Below, in pieces: positions 17,668 to 24,887 of a DNA stretch of 64,000 nucleotides (its first letter is position 1; every line of letters begins with the position of its first letter). Below the pieces are notes generated by a model, which was not told the origin of the DNA, did not search any database, and saw nothing but the letters and a program-made list of their open reading frames with translations. A program made the position numbers and the translations under genes. This DNA is from Myxococcaceae bacterium JPH2 (lineage in GTDB: Bacteria > Myxococcota > Myxococcia > Myxococcales > Myxococcaceae), in NCBI GenBank assembly GCA_016458225.1, contig JAEMGR010000012.1, positions 148,216-212,215 on the forward strand. The letters are read 5' to 3'.

Positions 17668-19770
17668 TCACTCGTCCGTCTGCATCGCCCGGAGGGGCGA
17701 CACGCGCGCCGCGAGGAACGCGGGGTAGAGGGTGGACAGCGCGGACACCACCAGCACGATGACGAACGCAGCCACGAGGATTCCCAGGCTGAGCGTCGGG
17801 TGGAGGCGGGGACCGGAGAAGAAGAAGTACAGGGTGGGGTTGCCCGCGGGGATGCCCGAGTGCCCCCACATCGCCATGAGGCCACTGCCGAGGAGCGCGC
17901 CGGCCGCCCCGAAGACGAGCCCCAGCACCAGCGTCTCCACCAGCACCATGCTGAGCACCAGCGAGCGCTGCGCTCCGATGGCGCGCATGGTGCCAATCTC
18001 CCGCACGCGCTGGAGGGTGGCCATCATCATGGCGTTGTTGATGATGACCAGGGCCACCACGAAGATGATGAGCACGGCGATGGCGAGCACCATCTTCGCC
18101 ATCATCACGAACTGCCCGATGATGCCCGCGGCCTGCTGCCACGACACCACGCGCAGGGGCAGCTTGGCGTCCTTCGCGGACTGCTGAAGCTCGGCCAGCG
18201 TCTCCTTCAACTTCGAGGGGTCCTTGAGGATGACGGCCGCGCTCAGCACCATTCCCTTCTCGACCTCCTGCTGGTTGTAGACGCGCTCGGCCAGGTCCTC
18301 GCGCCGCAGGTGGCCCATGCCGTCCATGCCGTCCTTCTCGTTGAGCAGGCCCGGCGTCGCATCCGCCACCAGGGGCGCGGCGGCGCTGCCGAAGAGGGTG
18401 TCCTCGGCGTTCTCGCGAGCCACCGCCGTCACGCCGCTCTTCTTCTGGATCTCGGCGATCTCCGCCTTCCGGTCCGGCGTGAGGTAGCCGTACAGGTCGC
18501 GGAAGGTCATCAGGTCCATGAGGTTCAGCCCGCCCGCGAGCTGCGACTCCTCCAGTCCCTTGAACTGGTAGGTGCCGTAGATGCGGACGTTCACGCTCTG
18601 CACGTAGCCCGTGCGCGTGAAGGCGGTGATGGTGAGCGCGTCACCCAGCCGCAGCCGGTACAGCTCCAGGAGCGGCGCCAGGTCCTTGTAGAACGTGGCG
18701 TAGCGGGCATCGAAGTTCTCGTCGGTCGTGGCGAGGAACGAGGCCAGGAGCTTCTCCAGGTTGGGCTCCTTCGTCCCGAGGTGGTTCTGCAGCCGCTCGA
18801 TGGCCAGCTTCGTCTTGAGCGGATCCAACTGCAGGGCGAACTCGCGAAGCTGCTGCGTGTTCTCCTTCACCCAGCGCTGCATCTCCGGGTCCTTGGCGAT
18901 GAGCTTCTTGTTGATGTCGCGCTCGCGCTTGATGAGGTCCAGGCGGCGCGCCGTCTTCAGCTTGAGGAACTCCTCGTAGAAGTACTTGGACAGCAGCATG
19001 CCGCGCTTGCCCGGCGGCACCGGCTGGCCGTCCACCAGCTCCATGCGATCGAAGCTCTTCTGGAAGGCCTCCAGGTCCGTGCCCGCGTAGCGCAGGTAGA
19101 GGATGGAGCCGTCCGGGAGCAGGGGAGCGATGCGGTTCTCCAGGAACTCCAGCGAGCTGAAGGGGTCCTGCTCGAAGCCGACCCAGAACGCATCCGAGCG
19201 GGCCTTCGCGATGGCCTCTTCCTCCACGGGCTCCAGGGCTCCGTCGGACAAGAGGGCATCCTTGTTGGCCAGGTCGGACTCCAGCAGCGTGACGATGTGC
19301 CGCACGTGGCCCTTGAGGCTGTCGAGCTTCTCGCGCAGCTCGGGCGTCTCGCCGTGGTCCGCGCGCTGGCGGTACAGCTCACGCAGCCGCGCGAGCAGCA
19401 GGTCCACGGTGTTGCCGGAGGTCACCATGGCGCCGCTGGTGCCCATGGGCACCACCGTCTTCACGTTGGGGTGCTTCTCCAGCAGCGGCTTGATGACGCT
19501 GAAGTCATCCACCGCCGCCAGGTCCGGCTCGCCGCCCATCTGACCGAAGAGGCCCAGCTCGTCCTTGGAGTGGTCCGAGTAGACCTGCAGGTGTCCGGCG
19601 ATGCTGCCGATGATGCTGCGGCTCATGGCCGTGTCGACGCTGTCCACCAGGCCGCCGCCCACGACGACGAGCAGGGTGCCGAAGAAGATGATGGCCCCGA
19701 TGAGCAGGTTGATGCGGCTGGCGAACAGGTTGCGAAACGCGACCTGGATGAGGAGTTTGAGCTGTCCCAT
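17668..19770 (-). CDS. Large FtsX-family ABC transporter permease
   Basis: This 700-residue permease is the larger half of the pair. A first transmembrane helix at about 20-42 (INLLIGAIIFFGTLLVVVGG) is followed by an unusually long periplasmic region (about 45-570). That region has a helical, charged middle (about 225-390, containing several KLKTARRLDLI-like heptads) inserted into the MacB-type core. Three C-terminal helices follow (about 575-600, 620-650 and 665-690), with the coupling motif RVREIGTMRAIGAQRSLV. The long helical insertion is larger than in typical LolC/LolE (about 400 residues) and may reach across the periplasm. The gene lies three bases from the ATPase stop. Confidence 0.88.
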   Translation of the reverse strand: MGQLKLLIQVAFRNLFASRINLLIGAIIFFGTLLVVVGGGLVDSVDTAMSRSIIGSIAGHLQVYSDHSKDELGLFGQMGGEPDLAAVDDFSVIKPLLEKHPNVKTVVPMGTSGAMVTSGNTVDLLLARLRELYRQRADHGETPELREKLDSLKGHVRHIVTLLESDLANKDALLSDGALEPVEEEAIAKARSDAFWVGFEQDPFSSLEFLENRIAPLLPDGSILYLRYAGTDLEAFQKSFDRMELVDGQPVPPGKRGMLLSKYFYEEFLKLKTARRLDLIKRERDINKKLIAKDPEMQRWVKENTQQLREFALQLDPLKTKLAIERLQNHLGTKEPNLEKLLASFLATTDENFDARYATFYKDLAPLLELYRLRLGDALTITAFTRTGYVQSVNVRIYGTYQFKGLEESQLAGGLNLMDLMTFRDLYGYLTPDRKAEIAEIQKKSGVTAVARENAEDTLFGSAAAPLVADATPGLLNEKDGMDGMGHLRREDLAERVYNQQEVEKGMVLSAAVILKDPSKLKETLAELQQSAKDAKLPLRVVSWQQAAGIIGQFVMMAKMVLAIAVLIIFVVALVIINNAMMMATLQRVREIGTMRAIGAQRSLVLSMVLVETLVLGLVFGAAGALLGSGLMAMWGHSGIPAGNPTLYFFFSGPRLHPTLSLGILVAAFVIVLVVSALSTLYPAFLAARVSPLRAMQTDE

Positions 19771-19773
19771 GAC

Positions 19774-20514
19774 CTAGTGGCCCCCGCCAGCGGCCATGGC
19801 GCGCTGGGCTTCCGCGGAGGAGATCCGGTCGAGGATCTTCCCGTCCGCCAATCGCACGACGGCGTTCGCGTGGTTCATCACCTTCGCGTCGTGGGTGGAG
19901 AAGATGAAGGTGGTGCCTTCCTTCTGGTTCAGCTCCTTCATCAGGTCGATGATGTGCTGGCCCGTCACCGAGTCCAGGTTGGCCGTCGGCTCGTCCGCGA
20001 GCACGAGCTGCGGCCGGGTGACGAGCGCGCGCGCCACGGCGACACGCTGGCGCTGACCGCCGGACAGCTCGTTGGGGCGGTGCTTCGCGTGCTGCGCGAG
20101 CCCGACCTGCTCGAGCAGTTGCATCACGCGGTCCTTGCGCTCGGCCTTGTTCAGCTTGCGCTGCAGGAGCAGCGGGAACTCCACGTTCTGGAAGACGCTC
20201 AGCACCGACACCAGGTTGAAGCTCTGGAAGATGAACCCGATGGTGTGGAGCCGCAGGTTCGTCAGCTCCTTCTCCGTCAGCTTCTTGGTGTCCTGGCCCG
20301 CCACGCTCACCACGCCCGCGGTGGCCGTGTCCACGCAGCCAATGAGGTTCAGCAGCGTCGTCTTTCCGCTACCCGAGGGGCCCGCGATGGAGATGAACTC
20401 CCCGGGGAACACCTGCAGGTCCACGCCCCGCAGCGCGGGAACCACCACCTTCCCCAGGCTGTAGTCCTTCGTGACATCGGCGATGGAAACAATGGGGGAC
20501 TGTCCGGCGTTCAT
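19774..20514 (-). CDS. ABC transporter ATP-binding protein (MacB/LolD-like)
   Basis: This 246-residue ATPase energises the two adjacent FtsX-type permeases. Walker A is GPSGSGKTT (residues 45-53), the Q-loop is in FIFQSFNLV, the signature is LSGGQRQRVAVARAL, Walker B is LVLADEPTANLD and the switch His is in FSTHD. The family is that of LolD, MacB and FtsE. ATG at 20514 overlaps the stop of the regulator gene (ATGA), which decides the start and implies coupling. The last 15 residues are Ala/Gly-rich. Confidence 0.95.
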   Translation of the reverse strand: MNAGQSPIVSIADVTKDYSLGKVVVPALRGVDLQVFPGEFISIAGPSGSGKTTLLNLIGCVDTATAGVVSVAGQDTKKLTEKELTNLRLHTIGFIFQSFNLVSVLSVFQNVEFPLLLQRKLNKAERKDRVMQLLEQVGLAQHAKHRPNELSGGQRQRVAVARALVTRPQLVLADEPTANLDSVTGQHIIDLMKELNQKEGTTFIFSTHDAKVMNHANAVVRLADGKILDRISSAEAQRAMAAGGGH

Positions 20515-20987
20515 GACGTACGTCCTTTCGAGGCCTTCCCGCGAGTGGCGCGCCACCGCTCGGAAATGCCGGCCATCTCGGCCAGGTAGAATTCTCCAAA
20601 GTCATAGGCCTCGCGCACATGCGGCTTGTCGCCCAGCGCGGGGTTCTCCAGGGCTTCCTTGCACAGGCGGATGAAGCGCTTGAGGGACTCCTCCGCGCTG
20701 CGCATCCGCGTCTCCCAGCCCTGGGTGCTGATGACGTAGTAGTGCTTGCGGTCTCCGGGCACGCTCACCGGCTCCACCAGCCCCGCGGCCAGGCACTGGC
20801 GAATGTTGGTGGAGACCGACGCGGGGCTCACCTTGAGGAGCCGCCCGATGCGGTCCAGCGACAACGGCTCGTCCGCGAGCATCAGCAAGCCATGGATGCG
20901 CCCGGCGATGCGCGTGGCACCTTGCGACTCGAAGTGCAGCCCCATGGCCTCGACCAAGCGTTGCTCAGCCGCCTTCAACTGCTGCAT
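20511..20987 (-). CDS. GbsR/MarR-family transcriptional regulator
   Basis: This 158-residue protein is a winged-helix regulator of the GbsR branch of the MarR superfamily. The N-terminal half holds the DNA-binding domain (LSLDRIGRLLKVSPASVSTN, then a wing with SVPGDRKHYYVI). The C-terminal half is a helical dimerisation domain. It is the first gene of the export operon and overlaps the ATPase gene by four bases. A 36-bp near-palindrome lies 54 bases upstream of its ATG, so it very probably regulates its own operon; whether as repressor or activator, and in response to what ligand, is not visible. Confidence 0.9.
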   Translation of the reverse strand: MQQLKAAEQRLVEAMGLHFESQGATRIAGRIHGLLMLADEPLSLDRIGRLLKVSPASVSTNIRQCLAAGLVEPVSVPGDRKHYYVISTQGWETRMRSAEESLKRFIRLCKEALENPALGDKPHVREAYDFGEFYLAEMAGISERWRATRGKASKGRTS

Positions 20988-21041
20988 GTCGCCTCCGAGC
21001 CGCCCCTCGCGTCACTCAACGTCGAGGTCGGCATTTATTGA

Positions 21042-21077
21042 GTTCAGTTCGTTCAGTCAAGACTGAATGAACTGAAC
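21042..21077. promoter_or_regulatory. 36-bp near-perfect palindrome, probable operator of the GbsR-like regulator
   Basis: The 17-base arms (21042-21058 and 21061-21077) flank a two-base AA centre and differ from perfect symmetry at one position only. Each arm contains two TTCAG half-sites (GTTCAGTTCGTTCAGTC), so a pair of dimers could bind side by side. It sits in the only AT-rich stretch upstream of the operon that begins at 20987. Confidence 0.75.
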
Positions 21078-21113
21078 GCCGTGTCACGAAGGCGTGAACG
21101 GCGGACATTCGAA

Positions 21114-21144
21114 GCCCCTCGTCTCCAGAGCGAAGACGAGGGGC
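21114..21144 (-). terminator. Hairpin downstream of the Gly/Ser-rich exported protein gene
   Basis: A perfect 11-bp stem (GCCCCTCGTCT and AGACGAGGGGC) with a nine-base loop lies 31 bases past the stop of the gene at 21176-21832 on its strand. It is followed by only a short T-containing stretch. It also insulates the export operon's promoter from read-through. Confidence 0.6.
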
Positions 21145-21175
21145 CGGAAGTGCGGCGCGCGGCGTGAGCGAACCG

Positions 21176-21832
21176 CTAGTACGTGTCGGGCGAGGCCGAG
21201 GAGCCCGACTTCGTGTCGGGGTTCATGCCCTTGTCCTTGGTGGAGCCACCGGTGCCCTGGTCCTCGGGCGAGGTGCCCATCCCGGAGCCACCGGTGCCAG
21301 GGTGAACGGAGGAATCGGGCGAGGTGCCCTCCGGGGTGCTGGAGCCACCGGTGCCGGTGCTCGGCGCGCTGCTGGGCGCAATGCTCTTGGCCACGTTCTT
21401 GGTGTCCTTCACCTCGAAGCTGGCGCGGATCTCCTGGCCTTCCTTCAGGTTCTTGGCGGCCTTGAGGCTCGGGTCGGTGAACTGCGTCTTGCTGTCCACC
21501 TCGAGCGGGACGACGGCGCCCATGTGGTCCACCCAGACCATCTTGCTGTTCGCCTTGACGACCTTGCCGGTCAGCTCCTGCTGGCCCATCGAATCCCGAG
21601 TCATGCTGCTGGCGCTGCCCGCGCTGCCGCTGCCGCCCTGATCCATGGAGCCCGACGACGACGAGGTCCCGGACGCGCCCTGCATGCTGTCCGAGCCCGC
21701 CGCGCCAGAGCCGCCTTGCGCCGCGCCGGAGGTCTGCTGCCGCGCGTCCTGGCTGGCGCTGTCTCCCTGCGCCAGCGCCGCGCCCGAGCCCAACATGGTC
21801 ATCGATACGAACACCCCAACCAGCTTCTTCAT
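21176..21832 (-). CDS. Exported Gly/Ser-rich protein with a small central OB-like domain
   Basis: This 218-residue protein has a signal peptide (MKKLVGVFVSMTMLGSGAALA). Ser/Gly/Thr-rich low-complexity regions flank it on both sides (about 25-85 and 150-218). The central segment (about 88-145: ELTGKVVKANSKMVWVDH, VPLEVDSKTQFTD, GQEIRASFEVKDTKNVA) looks like a small beta-barrel of the kind found in periplasmic DUF5666/BOF-like proteins. ATG at 21832 has GAGGAGG nine bases upstream. The C-terminal GTGGS repeats look like flexible spacer. Function is unknown; it is transcribed divergently from the first type III cluster gene. Confidence 0.75.
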   Translation of the reverse strand: MKKLVGVFVSMTMLGSGAALAQGDSASQDARQQTSGAAQGGSGAAGSDSMQGASGTSSSSGSMDQGGSGSAGSASSMTRDSMGQQELTGKVVKANSKMVWVDHMGAVVPLEVDSKTQFTDPSLKAAKNLKEGQEIRASFEVKDTKNVAKSIAPSSAPSTGTGGSSTPEGTSPDSSVHPGTGGSGMGTSPEDQGTGGSTKDKGMNPDTKSGSSASPDTY

Positions 21833-22133
21833 GGAAAGCCTCCTCGTGATGACATGGGACGGGAGGGGGGCGTGGGCCCCCCGCCAGATCGAGGGGGGCG
21901 TGGGCCCCCGCCACGTCAAAACTAGGTGCGGGGGCTTGCGGGCACAGCCCCCGAGCGCCCGGGTCGCGCGTCCGCCCCCACACCGGGCCACGGGCCAGGG
22001 GCCCGGCGTGCGTGTCGGCGAGTCGAACGCAGGCGCCTGGGTGGCTTGATGCGGACAGGGCTTTCCCCTACCGTTCGCAAGACGTGCATTCCCGGCCTCT
22101 TGGCCGGCACCTTGCCAGGAGACCGTTCCCGCG
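21833..22133. other. 301-bp divergent intergenic region at the left border of the type III cluster
   Basis: It holds a 24/23-base direct repeat (21863-21913), an 8-bp hairpin (21929-21953, CGGGGGCT/AGCCCCCG), a 7-bp stem around 21978-22003 (CCGGGCC/GGCCCGG) and a 6-bp stem at 22092-22107 just before the next gene's ribosome-binding site. The divergent promoters must lie here, but I cannot place them. Confidence 0.45.
21863..21913. repeat. Direct repeat in a divergent promoter region
   Basis: Two near-identical copies (21863-21886 and 21891-21913) of a G-run / CGTGGG / C-run / GCCA unit, 28 bases start to start. Each copy is itself a potential GC hairpin. They precede the exported protein gene on the minus strand. 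Confidence 0.6.
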
Positions 22134-22406
22134 ATGCCCCCGCCCGCCAAGCCGTCGCCCGCCCCGGAGCTGCCGGTTCCGTCCTATCCCGCCATCGAGT
22201 CGTACATCGAGCGGGCCACCCCGGAGGAGGTCGGCGCCTTCTTCGGCTCGGTGAAGACGTCCCTCACGGACCTCAAGGGCCCGCGCGCCGAGCAGGGCAA
22301 GAAAGTCCAGGCTGCGATCGCCCGCTCCGAGGAGCTGCTCAGCATGCTCGTGGACGTCCGCGAGCGCCTCGTGGCGGAATCGAAGGGCGGTAAAGGCAGG
22401 AAATGA
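22134..22406 (+). CDS. Small helical hypothetical protein at the start of the type III cluster
   Basis: I do not recognise this 90-residue protein. A Pro-rich N-terminus (MPPPAKPSPAPELPVP) is followed by a predicted helical hairpin (residues about 22-85: YPAIESYIERATPEEVGAFF, then AAIARSEELLSMLVDVRERL) and a basic tail. There is no signal peptide. CCAGGAGACC upstream supports ATG at 22134. It lies just ahead of the first sigma-28-like promoter and reads in the same direction as the whole export cluster. A chaperone or regulator role is conceivable but unproven. Confidence 0.6.
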   Translation: MPPPAKPSPAPELPVPSYPAIESYIERATPEEVGAFFGSVKTSLTDLKGPRAEQGKKVQAAIARSEELLSMLVDVRERLVAESKGGKGRK

Positions 22407-22414
22407 CTGAGGGT

Positions 22415-22443
22415 CGGGTGAGTCAGGCCACTTTTCTCACCCG
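22415..22443 (+). terminator. Weak hairpin after the first small gene
   Basis: An 8-bp stem (CGGGTGAG/CTCACCCG) with a 13-base loop containing TTTT lies nine bases after the stop at 22406. It is not a classical intrinsic terminator, but it separates this gene from the promoter at 22450. Confidence 0.35.
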
Positions 22444-22449
22444 CACCAA

Positions 22450-22479
22450 GCAACCCGAGAATCCCTCGGACCGATAATC
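22450..22479 (+). promoter_or_regulatory. Sigma-28-like promoter P1
   Basis: GCAAC (22450-22454), an 18-base spacer, then GATAATC (22473-22479), preceded by ACC. This is one of six matching promoters in the cluster. The ATG it serves is 67 bases downstream. Confidence 0.65.
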
Positions 22480-22545
22480 AGAAAAGAGCCATTGGATCAT
22501 CCAGCGGCTCCCGGTTTTCGCTGGCACCAGCGCGTGGAGGCAGTG

Positions 22546-23109
22546 ATGAGCGTGAAGATTGACGGCGGTATGATGGGCCCCAGCAACATGCGTCTCAACA
22601 CCCAGATGACGACGGCGCGTCAGACCCCGAACACCACCTTCGGCGCTCGGGTTCAGTCGGGCCTGAACAACGCGGCGGGTGCGGTGGGCGCGGGTGTGGG
22701 CGCGGTGGCCGGAATGGTTCCCGGCGGCAGCATCGTTTCGGCGGCGGTTTCGTCCGCGCAGACGTTCTCCGGCAGCGCCGGCTCGGGTATCGCGGGCGGT
22801 CCGTACGCGGGCACCATGAGCGCGGGCGCGGGCTCGGCGTCGCTGCTGGCCGGCGCGGGCGCGGTGGCGTCCACCAACGTGGGCGGCTCCACGGGCAGCC
22901 CCAGCACGCTGGGCACCAGCGGCGTGGGCGGCAGCGTCGGTGACCAGGTCAACGGCAACTTCAGCCTGGGCCAGATGCAGAACGACAACGTGAAGCTGCT
23001 GAACCTGCAGGCTGCGATGCAGCACGAGTCGCAGGTGTTCACGGCGGTTTCCAACGTGATGAAGTCGCGGCACGATACGATCAAGAACTCGATCGGCAAC
23101 GTCCGCTAG
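22546..23109 (+). CDS. Gly/Ala-rich candidate type III secreted protein
   Basis: This 187-residue protein is unrecognised. Its N-terminus (MSVKIDGGMMGPSNMRL) lacks a Sec signal and is Ser/Thr/Asn/Gln-rich afterwards, as type III substrates often are. The middle (about 40-140) is a Gly/Ala/Ser/Val stretch that could enter membranes or form a flexible filament component. The C-terminal 45 residues are helical (NDNVKLLNLQAAMQHESQVF, then VSNVMKSRHDTIKNSIGNVR) and resemble the polymerising tails of needle, rod or filament subunits. ATG at 22546 has TGGAGG five bases upstream. It has its own sigma-28-like promoter and is followed by a TPR chaperone-like gene. A translocator-like role is inferred. 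Confidence 0.7.
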   Translation: MSVKIDGGMMGPSNMRLNTQMTTARQTPNTTFGARVQSGLNNAAGAVGAGVGAVAGMVPGGSIVSAAVSSAQTFSGSAGSGIAGGPYAGTMSAGAGSASLLAGAGAVASTNVGGSTGSPSTLGTSGVGGSVGDQVNGNFSLGQMQNDNVKLLNLQAAMQHESQVFTAVSNVMKSRHDTIKNSIGNVR

Positions 23110-23141
23110 CATCCCACGCTGGCGGCGACTGACCGGAGCAA

Positions 23142-23168
23142 GGAGGGCGGCCACGACGGCCGCCTTCC
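23142..23168 (+). terminator. Hairpin after the Gly/Ala-rich gene
   Basis: An 11-bp stem (GGAGGGCGGCC/GGCCGCCTTCC, one G-U pair) with loop ACGAC lies 33 bases past the stop at 23109. It is followed by a modest T-containing stretch. It could reduce transcription into the chaperone gene. Confidence 0.55.
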
Positions 23169-23204
23169 GTGCTTCCGGCCCTTGGAAAGGAAGCGCGGCG
23201 TCCC

Positions 23205-23636
23205 ATGGCGGAGACCTCGGAGATCTCGAACAGCTTCGTCCCCCTCACGCGCCAGCAGGCCATGGTGCTGTTGGAGTCGGGCTACCTGTGGCTGGACATG
23301 GGCCACTACGACAAGGCGCGGGAGCTGTTCGCGGGCGCCGCCGTCCTGATGCCGCGCAGCGAGGTTCCCCAGATTGGCCTGGGCGCGGTGGAGTTCGCGC
23401 AGGGCAAGCATGACAAGGCCCTCCAGGCGTACCGCGCGGCCCAGCGGCTCGCGCCGCACTCCGCGCTGCCGCGCGCCCACGCCGGCGAGGCGCTCCTCTT
23501 CATGGGGAAGGTGCCCGAGGCGCTCAAGGAGCTGAAGTCCGCCATGGATCTGGATCCGGAAGGCGACGGCGGTCGTCTGGCCCAGGCGCTCATCCAGGCC
23601 AAGGACGCGGGGGCCCTGCCTCCGCCCAAGAAGTAA
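23205..23636 (+). CDS. TPR protein, SycD/LcrH-like type III chaperone candidate
   Basis: This 143-residue protein consists of about three tetratricopeptide repeats (residues 12-115: GYLWLDMGHYDKARELFAGA, then ALQAYRAAQRLAPHSALPRA, then EALLFMGKVPEALKELKSAM). SycD/LcrH proteins of this size bind hydrophobic translocators in the cytoplasm. It follows the Gly/Ala-rich candidate substrate directly, the usual arrangement for a chaperone and its cargo. I chose ATG at 23205 because MAETSEISNSF begins the conserved-looking fold; a start 12 codons earlier has no better ribosome-binding site. Confidence 0.78.
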   Translation: MAETSEISNSFVPLTRQQAMVLLESGYLWLDMGHYDKARELFAGAAVLMPRSEVPQIGLGAVEFAQGKHDKALQAYRAAQRLAPHSALPRAHAGEALLFMGKVPEALKELKSAMDLDPEGDGGRLAQALIQAKDAGALPPPKK

Positions 23637-23648
23637 AGGGGTGCGCTG

Positions 23649-24044
23649 ATGGCTGTCGGTGGCGTCGGACGTGGGGGTGGAAAAGGCCGCGCGGGTGGCG
23701 CGAAGGGGGCGTCCGGCGGCGCACCCGCGGCGGGCGCGTCCTTCGGCGCCAAGGTGGACCGCGCGGAGTCTCTTGTCGGGCCCTCAGGTCTGGTAGGCTC
23801 CAGCAACGTTCAGGGCCCCCAGCCCATGGATCCGATCGCGGCGCAGGCGTTCGCCATCGCCCGGCGGCTGAAGAACGGGGGCTTCAAGAACAAGGAAGAG
23901 GCGACGAAGGCGCTCGTCTCCGAGGTGCTTGAGGAGAAACTGCGCATGAAGTCCGACGCCTTGACGAGCCGGATCGCGGATGCGTTGCAGGATGATCCCC
24001 GGCTGAACCAGGTTCTCGAGCGGCTGTGGTCCAAGGCCGAGTGA
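23649..24044 (+). CDS. Hypothetical protein with Gly-rich N-terminus and helical C-terminus
   Basis: I do not recognise this 131-residue protein. The first 35 residues are Gly/Ala/Lys-rich and flexible. The C-terminal 75 residues are predicted helical (DPIAAQAFAIARRLKNGGF, KALVSEVLEEKLRMKSDAL, DPRLNQVLERLWSKAE). AAGGGGTGCG upstream supports ATG at 23649. It is 12 bases from the TPR gene and 9 bases from the sigma-factor gene, so it belongs to the same transcript. A gatekeeper, anti-sigma or regulator role fits the position but has no sequence proof. Confidence 0.65.
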   Translation: MAVGGVGRGGGKGRAGGAKGASGGAPAAGASFGAKVDRAESLVGPSGLVGSSNVQGPQPMDPIAAQAFAIARRLKNGGFKNKEEATKALVSEVLEEKLRMKSDALTSRIADALQDDPRLNQVLERLWSKAE

Positions 24045-24053
24045 GCGCTCCGC

Positions 24054-24887
24054 TTGCCTCTGGGTGAAGACAGGAAGGTCATCCTGGAGAAGTACGGGCC
24101 CTACGTACGGTCGCTCGCGGCGACCGTGCGCAAGCAGTTCAGCGCCCAGCTCGAGCTGGATGAACTGATGGCCTACGGACAGATTGGCCTGCTGGAGGCC
24201 GCCGAGCGCTTCGACGCGAAGGTGGGCGCCAACTTCCTCACCTTTGCCCACTACCGCATCAAGGGCGCCATCTTCGACGGCCTGAGGAAGATGGGGGTGT
24301 TGCGGGGCGCGGACGCGCGCACGGCGTACCAAGGGGAGCGGGCGGCGGCCTATCTGGGAAATCTTTCCGATCGCGAGCAGGGCGCAAGCAACCGCGGCAC
24401 CTCATTTGACGATGATGTCAGTGACATCTCGAATGCTGTCGCGGGCCTGGCCCTGGTTTTCGCTGCGGGTCAGGATGGGGCGGAGGCGGCGGGGTATGTG
24501 GATGAGTCTCTTCCGGCGGATCAGCGGATGGAGGCCGAGCAACTGAAGAACCGGGTCCGCTCGGCCATCGAGAAGCTGCCGGAGAAGGAGCGCAAGCTCC
24601 TGCAGGGGTATTACTTCCAGGGCCGTACACTGGAAGAAGCGGGCGCGGAGATTGGGCAATCGAAGAGCTGGGCGTCGCGGCTTCATGCGCGCGCCATTGA
24701 TAAGCTCAAGGAACTTTTGACCGAGGAAGAGGAACTCCCTCCCTCGGCGGATGCAAGGAGGGTGTCACATGGCGGCTCCGATGAGCGGCATCTCCGCGGG
24801 TCAGGTAGCGCAGCAAAAGCTGCAGGACCAGGGCGCGCAGCAGACGAACAAGCAGGGCGCCTCGAAGTTCGACGGAGTTCTCGCTAA
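24054..24887 (+). CDS. FliA-like sigma factor (sigma-70 family)
   Basis: This 277-residue protein is a group 3 sigma factor resembling FliA/WhiG. Region 2 is clear (residues about 35-95: LELDELMAYGQIGLLEAAERF, then GANFLTFAHYRIKGAIFDGLR). Region 4 is clear (about 165-222: IEKLPEKERKLLQGYYFQGR, LEEAGAEIGQSKSWASRLHA, AIDKLKELL). It would direct RNA polymerase to the six GCAAC-N17/18-GATAATC promoters in this cluster, whose -10 matches the FliA type. No ATG lies at the front of the domain; TTG at 24054 is the only start candidate that keeps region 1.2/2 intact. The last 55 residues past region 4 are low-complexity and overlap sctI by 119 bases in another frame. Confidence 0.85.
   Translation: MPLGEDRKVILEKYGPYVRSLAATVRKQFSAQLELDELMAYGQIGLLEAAERFDAKVGANFLTFAHYRIKGAIFDGLRKMGVLRGADARTAYQGERAAAYLGNLSDREQGASNRGTSFDDDVSDISNAVAGLALVFAAGQDGAEAAGYVDESLPADQRMEAEQLKNRVRSAIEKLPEKERKLLQGYYFQGRTLEEAGAEIGQSKSWASRLHARAIDKLKELLTEEEELPPSADARRVSHGGSDERHLRGSGSAAKAAGPGRAADEQAGRLEVRRSSR
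24755..24761 (+). promoter_or_regulatory. Strong ribosome-binding site that fixes the sctI start
   Basis: AAGGAGG ends seven bases before the ATG at 24769, inside the coding end of the sigma-factor gene. It supports translation of sctI from this ATG and not from the in-frame ATG at 24751. Confidence 0.75.

Noticed and set aside
16372..20589. A 1405-codon plus-strand open frame rich in His, Arg, Gln and Gly opposite the ABC operon
   Set aside because: It is the complement of clearly recognisable permease and ATPase genes. Its composition is that of a high-GC shadow frame.
22100..22116. A GG-N10-GC element (TTGGCCGGCACCTTGCC) resembling a sigma-54 -24/-12 promoter before the 22134 gene
   Set aside because: Transcription would begin after the gene's own ribosome-binding site (AGGAG at about 22117), leaving no usable leader. 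The -24 half also matches poorly beyond TGGC.
24690..24710. GATAAGC inside the sigma-factor gene as a promoter for sctI
   Set aside because: It lies in a conserved coding region (region 4) and has no GCAAC element at the right distance.
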